NCBI GenBank assembly: GCA_013538855.1
Contig: JABXJS010000227.1
Coordinates: forward strand, 1 to 58,653
DNA from: Herpetosiphonaceae bacterium
GTDB taxonomy: Bacteria; Chloroflexota; Chloroflexia; Chloroflexales; Herpetosiphonaceae
Length of the DNA stretch: 58,653 bases
Direction of reading: 5' to 3'
The notes beneath the pieces are model-generated. The model had not been told where the DNA came from, searched no databases, and worked only from the letters and a program-made list of their open reading frames with translations. The number at the start of each line of letters is the position of its first letter. The first letter of the stretch is position 1. Positions 34,642 to 43,062 of this stretch are shown in pieces. The translations under genes were made by a program, and so were the position numbers.

Positions 34642-34672
34642 CAAGGACGACACAGGCTATGTGTCGTCCTTG
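34642..34672 (-). terminator. Stem-loop between livK and livH
   Basis: A perfect 12-base-pair stem (34642-34653 with 34661-34672) and 7-base loop sits 14 bases past the livK stop. On the minus strand a T/C-rich but imperfect tract follows. It probably lowers permease expression relative to the abundant binding protein or protects the livK messenger end. Confidence 0.75.
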
Positions 34673-34686
34673 CGCGGGCAATCGGC

Positions 34687-35973
34687 CTACTTGATGTTCT
34701 GGACGTACTGGAACTCGCCGTTGGTGACCTGCTGACCGCTCAGCTCGGTCAAGGTGGTGTCGCCGTTCTGGTCGAAGCTCCAGGTGCCCAGCACGCCTTC
34801 GAAGTCCTTGGTGTTGAAGACGTTGTTGAGGACCGTCTCACGGGTTAGGCTGTCGCAAGACTGGTTGAGGGCGTTCAGGGCCACCGAGGCGGCCTCGTAG
34901 CCGTAGGCGGCGTAGGCCTCTGGCTCGGAGCCAAACTTGGCTTTGTAGTTCGCATACCACTCAGCACCCTTACCGGTCAGCTTGGCCGGCGGAACGCCAC
35001 CGAAGGTGATGTAGGAACCCTCGGCTGCATCTTTGCCGGCAGCCTCGATGAAGGCTTCCTCATAGATGCCGTCCGGCCCCATGAACTTCACATCGGCGTT
35101 GGTCATGCCAACCGAGCGCATATCCTTGACCAGCTGGCCAGCGTTGTTCTGGGTGATACCACCGAAATAGATCAAATCGGGGTTCGTGGCTTTGATCTTG
35201 TTCATCAAGGCCTGGTAGTCCGACGCCTTGGGGTCGATGCTGTCGTGGCCCAGCACGGTCAGGCCGTTGGCCTTGGCCTGCTTCTCAAACACGTTGGACA
35301 AGCCCTTGCCGTACAGCTCGTTGTCGTCGAGGATGTACACGCTCTCGACGCCCAGCTCTTTGGCCCAGTTCGCGCCAGCGGCACCCTGCAGGTCATCGGA
35401 GGGGATCACGCGGGTGTAGGTGCGCTTGCCGGAGGGATAGTAGACATCCGGCTCGCCTGGATCGAACGGCTTGGTCAGACCAACCGCCGTGTTGGAGGGG
35501 CTGATCATCACCAGGCCAGCCTGGTTCAGGATCGGGATCGAGATCTTGGCCGCGCCAGAGTTGAAGGGGCCAATGTAGACCAGCACGTTCTGGTCCTGGG
35601 CCGCGTTCTGGGCGTTCTCGGCCTCTTTGGCCTCGTCCCAGGCACCCTTGGCCGCGGTGGCGTCGTCCATATCCTCGTAGTTGACCTTGACCTTGCCTTC
35701 GCAGATCGTATTGTCGGCCTCTTCGAGGCGCATGCGAATGGCGTTCACAATCGTGTCGGTCTGGCCTTTCGATGAGCCAGTGCGCGGCAAGCTGCTCACA
35801 ATCGTGATCGACTCGGGGGTGCCGGCGGTGTTGCCGGCAGGCTGGGTGGCGTTATCTGTAGTTGAGCCGCTCGCAGACGTGGCTGGAGCCTCGGTCGGGG
35901 TTTCAGTGCCACAGGCGAGCAGTGTGCTCAGCAGCAGCACCATGGTGACCATCAACGAGATCCATCGTTTCAT
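34687..35973 (-). CDS. livK: Branched-chain amino acid-binding lipoprotein LivK
   Basis: Predicted extracytoplasmic substrate-binding lipoprotein of 428 residues. A signal peptide ends in a lipobox LLAC, with the lipidated cysteine about residue 21. A Thr/Ser/Ala-rich linker then leads to a periplasmic-binding fold of the Leu/Ile/Val type (IVSSLPRTGSSKGQT, YIGPFNSGAAKISIPILNQAGLVMISPSNTA). It captures branched-chain amino acids for LivHMGF. Two starts, 35982 and 35973, are possible. The second has better spacing to GGAG and gives a standard signal peptide. The transcript begins far upstream at the promoter near 36155-36183, leaving a leader of about 175 bases. Confidence 0.93.
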   Translation of the reverse strand: MKRWISLMVTMVLLLSTLLACGTETPTEAPATSASGSTTDNATQPAGNTAGTPESITIVSSLPRTGSSKGQTDTIVNAIRMRLEEADNTICEGKVKVNYEDMDDATAAKGAWDEAKEAENAQNAAQDQNVLVYIGPFNSGAAKISIPILNQAGLVMISPSNTAVGLTKPFDPGEPDVYYPSGKRTYTRVIPSDDLQGAAGANWAKELGVESVYILDDNELYGKGLSNVFEKQAKANGLTVLGHDSIDPKASDYQALMNKIKATNPDLIYFGGITQNNAGQLVKDMRSVGMTNADVKFMGPDGIYEEAFIEAAGKDAAEGSYITFGGVPPAKLTGKGAEWYANYKAKFGSEPEAYAAYGYEAASVALNALNQSCDSLTRETVLNNVFNTKDFEGVLGTWSFDQNGDTTLTELSGQQVTNGEFQYVQNIK

Positions 35974-35991
35974 AACGGTCATCGCTCCTTT

Positions 35992-36033
35992 TTAAGCTGA
36001 CAGTACAGAGTGAATCAGATAAGGAAGGGACAT
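35992..36033 (-). CDS. Candidate leader peptide upstream of livK
   Basis: A 13-codon frame (MSLPYLIHSVLSA) lies within the liv leader and ends 18 bases before the livK start. Five of its 13 residues are Leu, Ile or Val. This would suit translation-coupled sensing of branched-chain amino acids. However, no close ribosome site is visible (GGAGG lies about 19 bases upstream), so it may be chance. Confidence 0.25.
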   Translation of the reverse strand: MSLPYLIHSVLSA

Positions 36034-36154
36034 TTAGGTTGCTTGCGGATGCACCTCCTACATGATCGCAAACAGAACCTTACAGGGCCATGGGCACGGC
36101 ACCTGCGCCGAAATTGCTACGGGTTTGGTGAGAGGAATCTTGAAATGCGTCGCA

Positions 36155-36183
36155 AGTGTACACAAGCGAGAGTCATTTGTCAA
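36155..36183 (-). promoter_or_regulatory. Strong sigma-70 promoter of liv operon
   Basis: On the minus strand a perfect TTGACA (36183-36178) and TACACT (36160-36155) are separated by exactly 17 bases. Transcription should start near 36148 and run into livK. This is the best match to consensus in the window and fits the high demand for a binding protein. Confidence 0.85.
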
Positions 36184-36356
36184 ACCTTTTGTCACTCCAT
36201 AACGCACCTAGGTCAAAAGTCATGCATGGCGGGTTCTGTGCTTGAGCCAAGCCGTTTATAGCTGCTCCATCGGCGCGCACTCAAATGCTTGACGCCTGCG
36301 CCCGCCATCGGCATGCTTAACGGGGCACCTACACGGCAGCTACCTAGCTGTATCTA

Positions 36357-36365
36357 TGCTATACT
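36357..36365 (+). promoter_or_regulatory. Extended -10 promoter of bkd operon
   Basis: The bases read TGC-TATACT, about 113 bases upstream of the E1 alpha start. No good -35 is visible. It is divergent from the liv promoter. Confidence 0.5.
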
Positions 36366-36429
36366 TGGGGCCAGAAGCAGGATGCGTCAATGAGGACAGC
36401 ACCCGCATACAGGCATCGTCACGTCTGTT

Positions 36430-36456
36430 GCCCCGGTGTTGGCCGAGGCTTTTTTT
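36430..36456 (+). terminator. Terminator-like hairpin in bkd leader
   Basis: A 20-base hairpin (36430-36449) with one mismatch is followed at once by seven Ts (36450-36456). The ribosome site AGGAGG (36467-36472) and start codon follow within 30 bases. Its place between promoter and first gene suggests conditional termination (attenuation) rather than an ordinary gene end. Confidence 0.6.
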
Positions 36457-36477
36457 ATGTCCAATTAGGAGGCGTTG

Positions 36478-37452
36478 ATGAAACAAGAACGCGATCAAAC
36501 GCACTTACTTGAGATGTATCGCTTAATGCGCTTAGCCCGCTCGCTCGATGAGCGGATGTGGCAGCTCAACCGCCAGGGCAAAGCGCCGTTTGTGATCTCG
36601 TGTCAGGGCCACGAGGCCGCCCAGGTCGGTGCCGCTCTCGCTCTGCGCGCTGGCCACGACTGGGTTGTGCCCTACTATCGCGACCTGGGTGTGGTGCTGA
36701 CCATGGGTATGACGCCGCGCGAGGTGATGCTGGCGCTGATGGCGAAGGCCGAGGATCCCAACAGCGGCGGCCGCCAGATGCCGGCCCACTACAGCCACCG
36801 CAAGCTCAACATCGTCTCGCACTCCAGCCCCACCGGCACCCAGGTGCCCCACGCTGTCGGCATCGGCCTCGCAGCTCAGATGCGCGGCGATGACATCGTG
36901 GTCTGGACGGCCTATGGCGAGGGCACGTCGTCACAGGGCGATGTCCACGAAGCGATGAACCTGGCCGGCGTGATGAAGCTGCCAGTGATCTTCTTCTGTG
37001 AAAACAATGGCTATGCGATCTCGGTGCCGCAGCGCAAGCAGATGGGCGTCGAGAATGTCGCCGATCGCGCGGCAGGCTATGGCTTCCCCGGCGTGGTCGT
37101 CGATGGCACCAACGTGCTTGAGGTGCACGAGGCCACCATGGCCGCCGTCGAGCGCGCCCGCCGTGGCGATGGCCCCACCTTGATCGAGGCCAAATGCGTG
37201 CGGCTCACCGCCCACTCCTCCGACGACAACGACCGCACCTACCGCACAGCCGAAGACCTCAAGGCCATGAAGGCCCAGGACCCGGTGGTCAAGTTCGAGA
37301 CCTACCTCACCAGCGAGGGCATCCTCGACGACGCCACCAAGACCAAGATTCTGAACGAGATTAAAGAGGCGGTCAACGACGCCACCAAGTACGCCGAGGC
37401 CGCTCCGCTGCCCGATCCAGCCACGGTGAAGCGCTACGTGTTTGCCGAGTAG
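36478..37452 (+). CDS. bkdA: 2-oxoacid dehydrogenase E1 alpha, branched-chain type
   Basis: Predicted thiamine-diphosphate-dependent E1 alpha subunit of 324 residues. The GxG...NN thiamine-diphosphate motif is GEGTSSQGDVHEAMN followed by CENNGYAIS. The phosphorylation-loop region reads AHSSDDNDRTYR, the Ser-Asp-Asp pattern of branched-chain rather than pyruvate enzymes. Together with E1 beta and E2 downstream it should decarboxylate branched-chain 2-oxoacids to acyl-CoA. Opposite the liv promoter, it links import of Leu/Ile/Val to their oxidation. The ATG at 36478 has AGGAGG five bases upstream. The gene symbol is assigned by type and context only. Confidence 0.88.
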   Translation: MKQERDQTHLLEMYRLMRLARSLDERMWQLNRQGKAPFVISCQGHEAAQVGAALALRAGHDWVVPYYRDLGVVLTMGMTPREVMLALMAKAEDPNSGGRQMPAHYSHRKLNIVSHSSPTGTQVPHAVGIGLAAQMRGDDIVVWTAYGEGTSSQGDVHEAMNLAGVMKLPVIFFCENNGYAISVPQRKQMGVENVADRAAGYGFPGVVVDGTNVLEVHEATMAAVERARRGDGPTLIEAKCVRLTAHSSDDNDRTYRTAEDLKAMKAQDPVVKFETYLTSEGILDDATKTKILNEIKEAVNDATKYAEAAPLPDPATVKRYVFAE

Positions 37453-37517
37453 ACGCTGCCCGCAGGTTCTAGGCGCGTAATCCTGAGCTTAAAAACCAGT
37501 ACATCAAGGAGGATTCA

Positions 37518-38501
37518 TTGGCTGAGCTGAATCTGTTGGAAGCCATCAACCAGGCGATCGATGAGGCGATGGCCGCCGACGAACGGGTCTATATCATCGG
37601 CGAAGATGTTGGCTACCGCGGCGGCGTGTTTCGCGTCACCGATGGCTTGATCAATAAGTACGGTGAAAAACGGGTTATCGACTCCCCGCTGGCTGAGTCG
37701 ATTATTGTTGGCTCCTCCATTGGTGCCGCGCTCTATGGTATGCGGCCCATCGCTGAAATGCAGTTCGCCGACTTTATCTTTCCGGCGTTCAATCAAATTT
37801 TGAGCGAGGCCGCCCGCATGCGCTATCGCTCAAACAACGAGTGGAATGTGCCCATGGTCATCCGCGCCCCCTACGGCGGCGGCATCCACGGCGCACTGTA
37901 TCACTCACAGAGTATTGAGGCTTTCTTCACCCACATTCCCGGCCTGAAGGTCGTTGCGCCATCGACACCCTACGATGCGAAGGCGCTGCTGCTGGCCTCC
38001 ATCGCCGATCCTGATCCGGTGCTCTTCCTCGAGCACAAAAAATGCTACCGCCTGATCAAAGGCTATGTGCCTGATGCGCCGTACACGGTGCGCATCGGCG
38101 AGGCCGATGTGGTCCGCGAGGGTGATGACATCAGCGTGATCGCGTATGGCTTGATGCGCCACTATGCGGTCGAGGCCGCCGAGACGCTCGCCAGCGAGGG
38201 CATCAGCGTCGAGGTCGTTGACCTGCGCACCCTCACCCCGCTCGATAAGACCACTGTGCTCAACTCGGTGAAGAAAACTGGCAAGGCGCTAATTGTGTAC
38301 GAAGATAATGAGTTCTGTGGCTACGGCGCTGAGATCGCGGCCCTGATCGCACAGGAGGCCTTTGAGTACCTCGATGGCCCAGTCCAGCGCCTCGGCGGCC
38401 TCGATATTCCCGCCATGCCCTATAGCGCTCCGCTTGAAAATGAGTTTATGCCCACGCCGCAGAAGATCGCCGACCGCCTGCGCGATCTCGCGGCGTTCTA
38501 G
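37518..38501 (+). CDS. bkdB: 2-oxoacid dehydrogenase E1 beta, branched-chain type
   Basis: Predicted E1 beta subunit of 327 residues, the usual length. Features are NLLEAINQAIDEAM, GEDVGYRGGVFRVT, DSPLAESIIVGSSIGAAL, RAPYGGGIHGALYHSQ and the C-terminal SAPLENEFMP, which follows the branched-chain beta pattern. The start is TTG 37518 with AGGAGG five bases upstream; no better ATG exists nearby. It lies 65 bases after E1 alpha and 44 bases before E2, consistent with one operon. It forms the alpha2-beta2 E1 with the preceding product. Confidence 0.92.
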   Translation: MAELNLLEAINQAIDEAMAADERVYIIGEDVGYRGGVFRVTDGLINKYGEKRVIDSPLAESIIVGSSIGAALYGMRPIAEMQFADFIFPAFNQILSEAARMRYRSNNEWNVPMVIRAPYGGGIHGALYHSQSIEAFFTHIPGLKVVAPSTPYDAKALLLASIADPDPVLFLEHKKCYRLIKGYVPDAPYTVRIGEADVVREGDDISVIAYGLMRHYAVEAAETLASEGISVEVVDLRTLTPLDKTTVLNSVKKTGKALIVYEDNEFCGYGAEIAALIAQEAFEYLDGPVQRLGGLDIPAMPYSAPLENEFMPTPQKIADRLRDLAAF

Positions 38502-38545
38502 TTCAGGGAACAGCACGCAAGCTCGCTTGCTCAGAAAGGGTTTGT

Positions 38546-39910
38546 ATGACAATCGAGTTCAAAATGCCAAAGCTGGGTGAAAGCGTCACCGAGGGTACCG
38601 TCGGACGCTGGCTCAAGCAACCCGGCGATGCACTTGAACACTATGAGCCAATGCTGGAGGTGACCACCGATAAGGTCGATACCGAGGTGCCGTCGCCAGT
38701 TGATGGAACGCTCGTCGAAATTCTGGTGCAGGAGGGCGATACGGTCCCCGTCGGCACGCCAATCGCCATCCTGGCCGCCGCCGATGAGTCAACGGCTCCG
38801 ACGGCAGCTGCGCCAGCCTCGGCGGCCCAGCGCGAGGACGCTGCACGCCCCGCCGCAGCCCCAGCCGCCAGCGTCGCGGCCACAGCCAACGGCGGCAGCG
38901 CCAGCCTCGGCTTTGTCTCGCCGGCTGTGGCGCGCATCGCCGGTGAGCACAACGTCGACCTGAGCCAGGTCAGCGGCACTGGCCGCAATGGCCGCATCAC
39001 CAAGCAAGATGTGCAGCGCTTCGTTGCTGAGCGCGATCTGGCCCAGCGCCAGCAGGCCGCTCCCGCCGCACAGGTGCAGACGGTCGCGGCCAGCCAGCCA
39101 GCGCCCATGCCCACCGTCGGCCCGAGCAGCCAGCCTGCGGCCATGCCCACCACGCAGCCGCCAGCCAATCTGCGGCCTGTCAGCACGCAGCCGGTACCCA
39201 CGCCAGCCCCGCTCGGCATGGGCGACGAGCTAGTGCCGCTGTCGTCGATGCGCCGCGCCATCGCTGAGCACATGGTGCGCTCGAAGCAGACTGCGCCCCA
39301 CGTCACCACGGTGATGGAGGTCGATCTCAGCGCCGTTGTGGCCCACCGCGCCCGCAACAAGGCCGAGTTCGAGCGCCAGGGCGTCAAGCTGACCTTCACG
39401 CCCTACTTTGTGCAGGCGGTCGTGGCTGGACTGCGCGCCGTGCCAATCGTCAACGCCACCTACACCGACGAGGGCGTGCTGATGCACGCAGCAGTGAATG
39501 TCGGCATGGCCACAGCCATCAACGATGGCCTGATCGTGCCCGTCATCCGCGACGCCGACGAGAAGAGCCTGCTCGGCCTCGCTCGCACGGTCAACGATCT
39601 CGCCGAGCGCGCACGCACGCGCCGCCTGCAGGCCGATGAGGTCACCGGCGGCACGTTCACCATCACCAACCACGGCGTCAGCGGCTCGCTGTTTGCGATG
39701 CCGATCATCAACCAGCCGCAGTCGGGCATCCTCGGCGTGGGAGCCATCCAGAAGCGCCCCGTCGTCGTAACCCAGCATGGAATGGACGCTATCGCAATTC
39801 GCCCGATGTGCTATCTCAGCCTCACCTTCGATCACCGCCTGATCGACGGAGTCACCGCCGACCAGTTCCTGGCCACGGTGGTGCAGAGCCTGGAGCAGTA
39901 CCAGGGCTAA
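38546..39910 (+). CDS. bkdC: 2-oxoacid dehydrogenase E2 (dihydrolipoyl acyltransferase)
   Basis: Predicted E2 core of 454 residues. One lipoyl domain (residues 3-77) carries the lipoylation site TTDKV at K43. A peripheral-subunit-binding domain (FVSPAVARIAGEHNVDLSQVSGTG) is at about 128-165, and the catalytic acyltransferase domain ends in FDHRLIDG with H430 and D434. The two linkers are rich in Ala, Pro and Gln, and the first contains an AQREDAA motif that also appears in the second E2 of this window. No E3 (lipoamide dehydrogenase) gene is present, so E3 must be encoded elsewhere. Confidence 0.93.
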   Translation: MTIEFKMPKLGESVTEGTVGRWLKQPGDALEHYEPMLEVTTDKVDTEVPSPVDGTLVEILVQEGDTVPVGTPIAILAAADESTAPTAAAPASAAQREDAARPAAAPAASVAATANGGSASLGFVSPAVARIAGEHNVDLSQVSGTGRNGRITKQDVQRFVAERDLAQRQQAAPAAQVQTVAASQPAPMPTVGPSSQPAAMPTTQPPANLRPVSTQPVPTPAPLGMGDELVPLSSMRRAIAEHMVRSKQTAPHVTTVMEVDLSAVVAHRARNKAEFERQGVKLTFTPYFVQAVVAGLRAVPIVNATYTDEGVLMHAAVNVGMATAINDGLIVPVIRDADEKSLLGLARTVNDLAERARTRRLQADEVTGGTFTITNHGVSGSLFAMPIINQPQSGILGVGAIQKRPVVVTQHGMDAIAIRPMCYLSLTFDHRLIDGVTADQFLATVVQSLEQYQG

Positions 39911-39923
39911 GGTCGGAGGAGCC

Positions 39924-40418
39924 ATGCTGCGAGTTGGGGTGCTCTCAGACACCCATGGACACTACGATGAGCGCATCGAGCAGCTGTTCATGGGTGCCAG
40001 CCACATTGTTCACGCTGGCGATATTGGCAAGGCGGTGCCAGCGATCATCGGGCGCTTGGAGCTGATCGCGCCGGTGACCGCCGTAACTGGCAATATCGAC
40101 TGGAACACCCCGCTCGATGCGCTCTATCCGCTCAACACAACCCTGACCGTCGGCGGCGCGCGCATCTTTGTTCAGCACATCGGCGATCTGCCGACGCGCT
40201 TCTTCCCACAGCTGCCGCGCCCGCTGCCGCAGGTGGCGATCTGTGGCCATAGCCATATCCCGCTTGTGCAGACGTACAACGGTGTGCTGTTCATCAACCC
40301 CGGCTCCACCAGCCGTCCACGCCACGCGCAGGAGCCAACGGTCGCTTTTCTGGACATCGACGATTCGGGCGCTGCTCACGCTGAGATCGTGCCCTTGGTT
40401 ATGACAAGGTGGCTCTGA
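39924..40418 (+). CDS. YfcE/MJ0936-type metallophosphoesterase
   Basis: Predicted cytoplasmic phosphodiesterase of 164 residues. The metal-binding motifs are complete and in order: DTHG near residue 9, GDI near 37, GNID near 59, GHSH near 110, and the terminal NPGS. Relatives cleave phosphodiesters with manganese. GGAGGAG precedes the start. It lies 13 bases after E2 and its stop overlaps the next start (TGATG). The physiological substrate is unknown, and a link to the dehydrogenase is not obvious. Confidence 0.9.
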   Translation: MLRVGVLSDTHGHYDERIEQLFMGASHIVHAGDIGKAVPAIIGRLELIAPVTAVTGNIDWNTPLDALYPLNTTLTVGGARIFVQHIGDLPTRFFPQLPRPLPQVAICGHSHIPLVQTYNGVLFINPGSTSRPRHAQEPTVAFLDIDDSGAAHAEIVPLVMTRWL

Positions 40419-41593
40419 TGGCGCGCGTAGCGATTGTCCTCAGCCTGCTGATCGCCCTGCTTGTGGGCACAGCGGCGCTGCTACAGTGGGTTCCGGCGCT
40501 CAACTTTCAGCTGTTTACGCTCGCGCTCGGCGGCACCGAGTGGTCGCCATGGCTGATCATCGCGTCGCTCGTGGGCATCGGGGTGGGCTGGCTCGGCTGG
40601 CGCGGCGGCACGTGGCGCGGGCTGGCCGGATTAAGCTTAATCATTAATCTGCTCGCCCTGCTGGTGCTGAGCCAGCGGCTGTGGGCCAGCATCAGCACGC
40701 CGCCGCTGGTGCGCTCAACCATGCCTGATGTGACCAGCGCTGGCCCTGGCACATTCTCGCTGGCGGCTTTTTTTGCGTCCGAGCCGTCCGCTGGAGTCAC
40801 CATCCAGCCCAATGTGCGCTATGCCACTGTCGATGGCGTCGAGCTGCTACTCGATGTCTATCATCCAACACCAGCGCCAAGCAGCGCGCCAGCGATCATG
40901 GTCGTGCACGGCGGCTCCTGGCGCGGCGGCGAGAAGAGCGAGATCGCAGAGACCAACCTGCACTGGGTCAATCAGGGCTATGTCGTCTTTGATGTGGCCT
41001 ATCGCCTCAGCCCACAGCAGCGCTTTCCTGCGGCTGTCAGTGACGTAAAGTGCGCGCTTGGCTATGTTACGTCAAATGCTGCCAGCTATGGGATCGATCC
41101 GGAGCGCATCGCGCTGGTTGGCCGCTCGGCCGGGGCGCAGCTGGCGCTGCTGGCCGCCTACACGCCAGACGCGCCCGAGCTTGCGCCGAGCTGCGCAGCC
41201 AGCGCTGTCAGCGTGCGCAGCGTGATCGGCTTCTACTCGCCCACGCGCCTCGCCTACTACGACCGCATCAAGCCCTCGCTTACCGACGGCGCGCTCGACG
41301 ACTATCTCGGCGGCCCGCCGGAAGAGTTCCCGCAGCGCTACGAGCAGGCGCGGCCCAAAACCTGGGTTGACGCCGCAACTCCGCCAACGCTGCTGCTCCA
41401 CGGCGACCGCGACCAGTTTGTGCGCCCGCTCGATACCCGCGAGCTAGCCGACGCGCTGGCCGCCGCCGCTGTGCCCTTTGTGGCGATCGAGCTGCCCTAC
41501 GCCAATCACGGCTTTGACTTCAACCCGCACGGCCCGTCGAACCAGCTCGTGCAGCCCTATGTTGATCGCTTCTTGGCGCAAACGCTGAGGTAG
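40418..41593 (+). CDS. Membrane-anchored alpha/beta hydrolase (esterase)
   Basis: Predicted 391-residue protein with three N-terminal hydrophobic helices (about 1-100) and an extracytoplasmic alpha/beta-hydrolase domain. The oxyanion motif VVHGGSWRGGEKSE, the nucleophile elbow GRSAGAQLALLAAY, an acid in LLHGDRDQFV and the base in PYANHGFD are all visible, as in carboxylesterases/BD-FAE-like enzymes. The start at 40418 shares one base with the upstream stop, so coupling is likely; an upstream GTG is less suitable. The histidine kinase gene starts two bases after its stop. The substrate is unknown. Confidence 0.88.
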   Translation: MARVAIVLSLLIALLVGTAALLQWVPALNFQLFTLALGGTEWSPWLIIASLVGIGVGWLGWRGGTWRGLAGLSLIINLLALLVLSQRLWASISTPPLVRSTMPDVTSAGPGTFSLAAFFASEPSAGVTIQPNVRYATVDGVELLLDVYHPTPAPSSAPAIMVVHGGSWRGGEKSEIAETNLHWVNQGYVVFDVAYRLSPQQRFPAAVSDVKCALGYVTSNAASYGIDPERIALVGRSAGAQLALLAAYTPDAPELAPSCAASAVSVRSVIGFYSPTRLAYYDRIKPSLTDGALDDYLGGPPEEFPQRYEQARPKTWVDAATPPTLLLHGDRDQFVRPLDTRELADALAAAAVPFVAIELPYANHGFDFNPHGPSNQLVQPYVDRFLAQTLR

Positions 41594-41595
41594 CT

Positions 41596-43062
41596 GTGCA
41601 CACATCGCTTGAGACGCTGCGCCCACGCGGCCTAGAGCGGGTCTTTCTGCAGCATCCGCTGGCCCGCTACGGCGGCGCGATGCTGATCATCGCCACCAGC
41701 ACGCTGCTGGCGGTTGGGCTGGAGCCGGTGCTGCAAACCGAGAGCATTCAGCTCTTCTATGTGCTCGGCGTGCTGCTGGCGGCGATCACCTCGGGCTTTA
41801 TTCCGGCCACCTTGGCCGCGCTGCTCAGCTTTATCAGCATCAATTTCTTCTTCACCGACCCACGCTATACGCTGTTTATCGCCCGGCCCGAGGATATCCC
41901 TCGGCTGATTGAGTTTGTAATCGTAGCCATCCTGGCTGGCGCGCTGGCCTCGTATGCCCGGCATCAGGCGGGGCAGGCCCAGCGGCGTGGCGCGCAGGCC
42001 GTGGCGCTGTATGCGCTGAGCCAGGCCATGTCATCAGCAACCAACCAACAGGCGCGGCTGCAGCAGTTCGTCAACACCACCGCGCGGCTGCTTGATCTGC
42101 CGTTTTGCAGCGTTCAGCTCAATGCCGAGGGGCAGCAGGCCCACGCCGAACGCAAGCCGCGCGATGGCACCATCCAGCGGCTTGATCTGCCGCTGGAGTA
42201 CGCCAACACGACGATTGGGGCGCTGACCGTGGGCTGGCCGCTCGACCGGCGCTTTCTGGCCTCCGATGATCTCTACTTGCTGCGGCTGCTGGCCGCGCAG
42301 CTGGGCCAGGCGCTCGAAAACGCCCGGCTGGCCGAGGCCGCCGCCCAGATCGAGCACATGCGCGAGTCCGACAAGCTGAAAACGGCGCTGCTCTCCTCGA
42401 TCTCGCACGATCTGCGCACGCCGCTGGCGGCGATCAAGGGGGCCGCCAGCGAGCTACAGGCCACCGACGTGCACTGGAGTCCCGAGCTACAGCAGCAGCT
42501 GCTGGCCACCATCACCGATCAGACGGCGCGGCTCAACCACCTGGTCGCGAACTTGCTCGATCTGTCGCGCATCCAGGCTGGCGCGGTCAAGCCCAACAAA
42601 GACTGGTACAGCATTGACGAGGTGATTTATCATACGCTTGATAGCCTTGCACCACTCATCGACGACCACACCATCGATGTTGAGATCGCGCCTGATCTGC
42701 CGCTCATTCAGCTTGATTTTGTGCTCACCGAGCAGGTGCTGAGCAACCTGCTGATCAACGCGCTGCGCTACAGCAGCGCCGACCAGCCAATCAGCGTCAG
42801 CGCCAGCGCCACGCCACAGGAGCTGATTGTGGCGGTGCGCGATCACGGGCCGGGCATCGCCGCCAGCGATCGCGAACATGTCTTTGAGCCGTTCTACCGT
42901 GCACGTCAGTCGGCCGACCGCGTGCCGGGCAGCGGCGTGGGCCTGGCCATCTGTCGAGGATTTATTGAGGTGCAGGGCGGGCGGATCTGGCTTGACGCGA
43001 GCTATACAGCCGGAGCGCTGATCGGCTTTGCTCTGCCACGACCGGAGGAACAGCAGCTATGA
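41596..43062 (+). CDS. KdpD-like sensor histidine kinase (DUF4118 type)
   Basis: Predicted membrane kinase of 488 residues. Residues 1-120 form the four-helix KdpD transmembrane module (DUF4118), a GAF-like domain lies at about 140-240, and HisKA has the phospho-acceptor in SISHDLRTPLAA at H271. The ATPase domain has its N-box (LINALRYSSA), the G1 motif DHGPGIA and a GSGVGLAI G2. It lacks the KdpD N-terminal Usp-like sensor part, so it is a short form. The start is GTG 41596. Its stop overlaps the response-regulator start by 4 bases. The kdpFABC genes are not present, but a KimA-like transporter follows. Confidence 0.88.
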   Translation: MHTSLETLRPRGLERVFLQHPLARYGGAMLIIATSTLLAVGLEPVLQTESIQLFYVLGVLLAAITSGFIPATLAALLSFISINFFFTDPRYTLFIARPEDIPRLIEFVIVAILAGALASYARHQAGQAQRRGAQAVALYALSQAMSSATNQQARLQQFVNTTARLLDLPFCSVQLNAEGQQAHAERKPRDGTIQRLDLPLEYANTTIGALTVGWPLDRRFLASDDLYLLRLLAAQLGQALENARLAEAAAQIEHMRESDKLKTALLSSISHDLRTPLAAIKGAASELQATDVHWSPELQQQLLATITDQTARLNHLVANLLDLSRIQAGAVKPNKDWYSIDEVIYHTLDSLAPLIDDHTIDVEIAPDLPLIQLDFVLTEQVLSNLLINALRYSSADQPISVSASATPQELIVAVRDHGPGIAASDREHVFEPFYRARQSADRVPGSGVGLAICRGFIEVQGGRIWLDASYTAGALIGFALPRPEEQQL

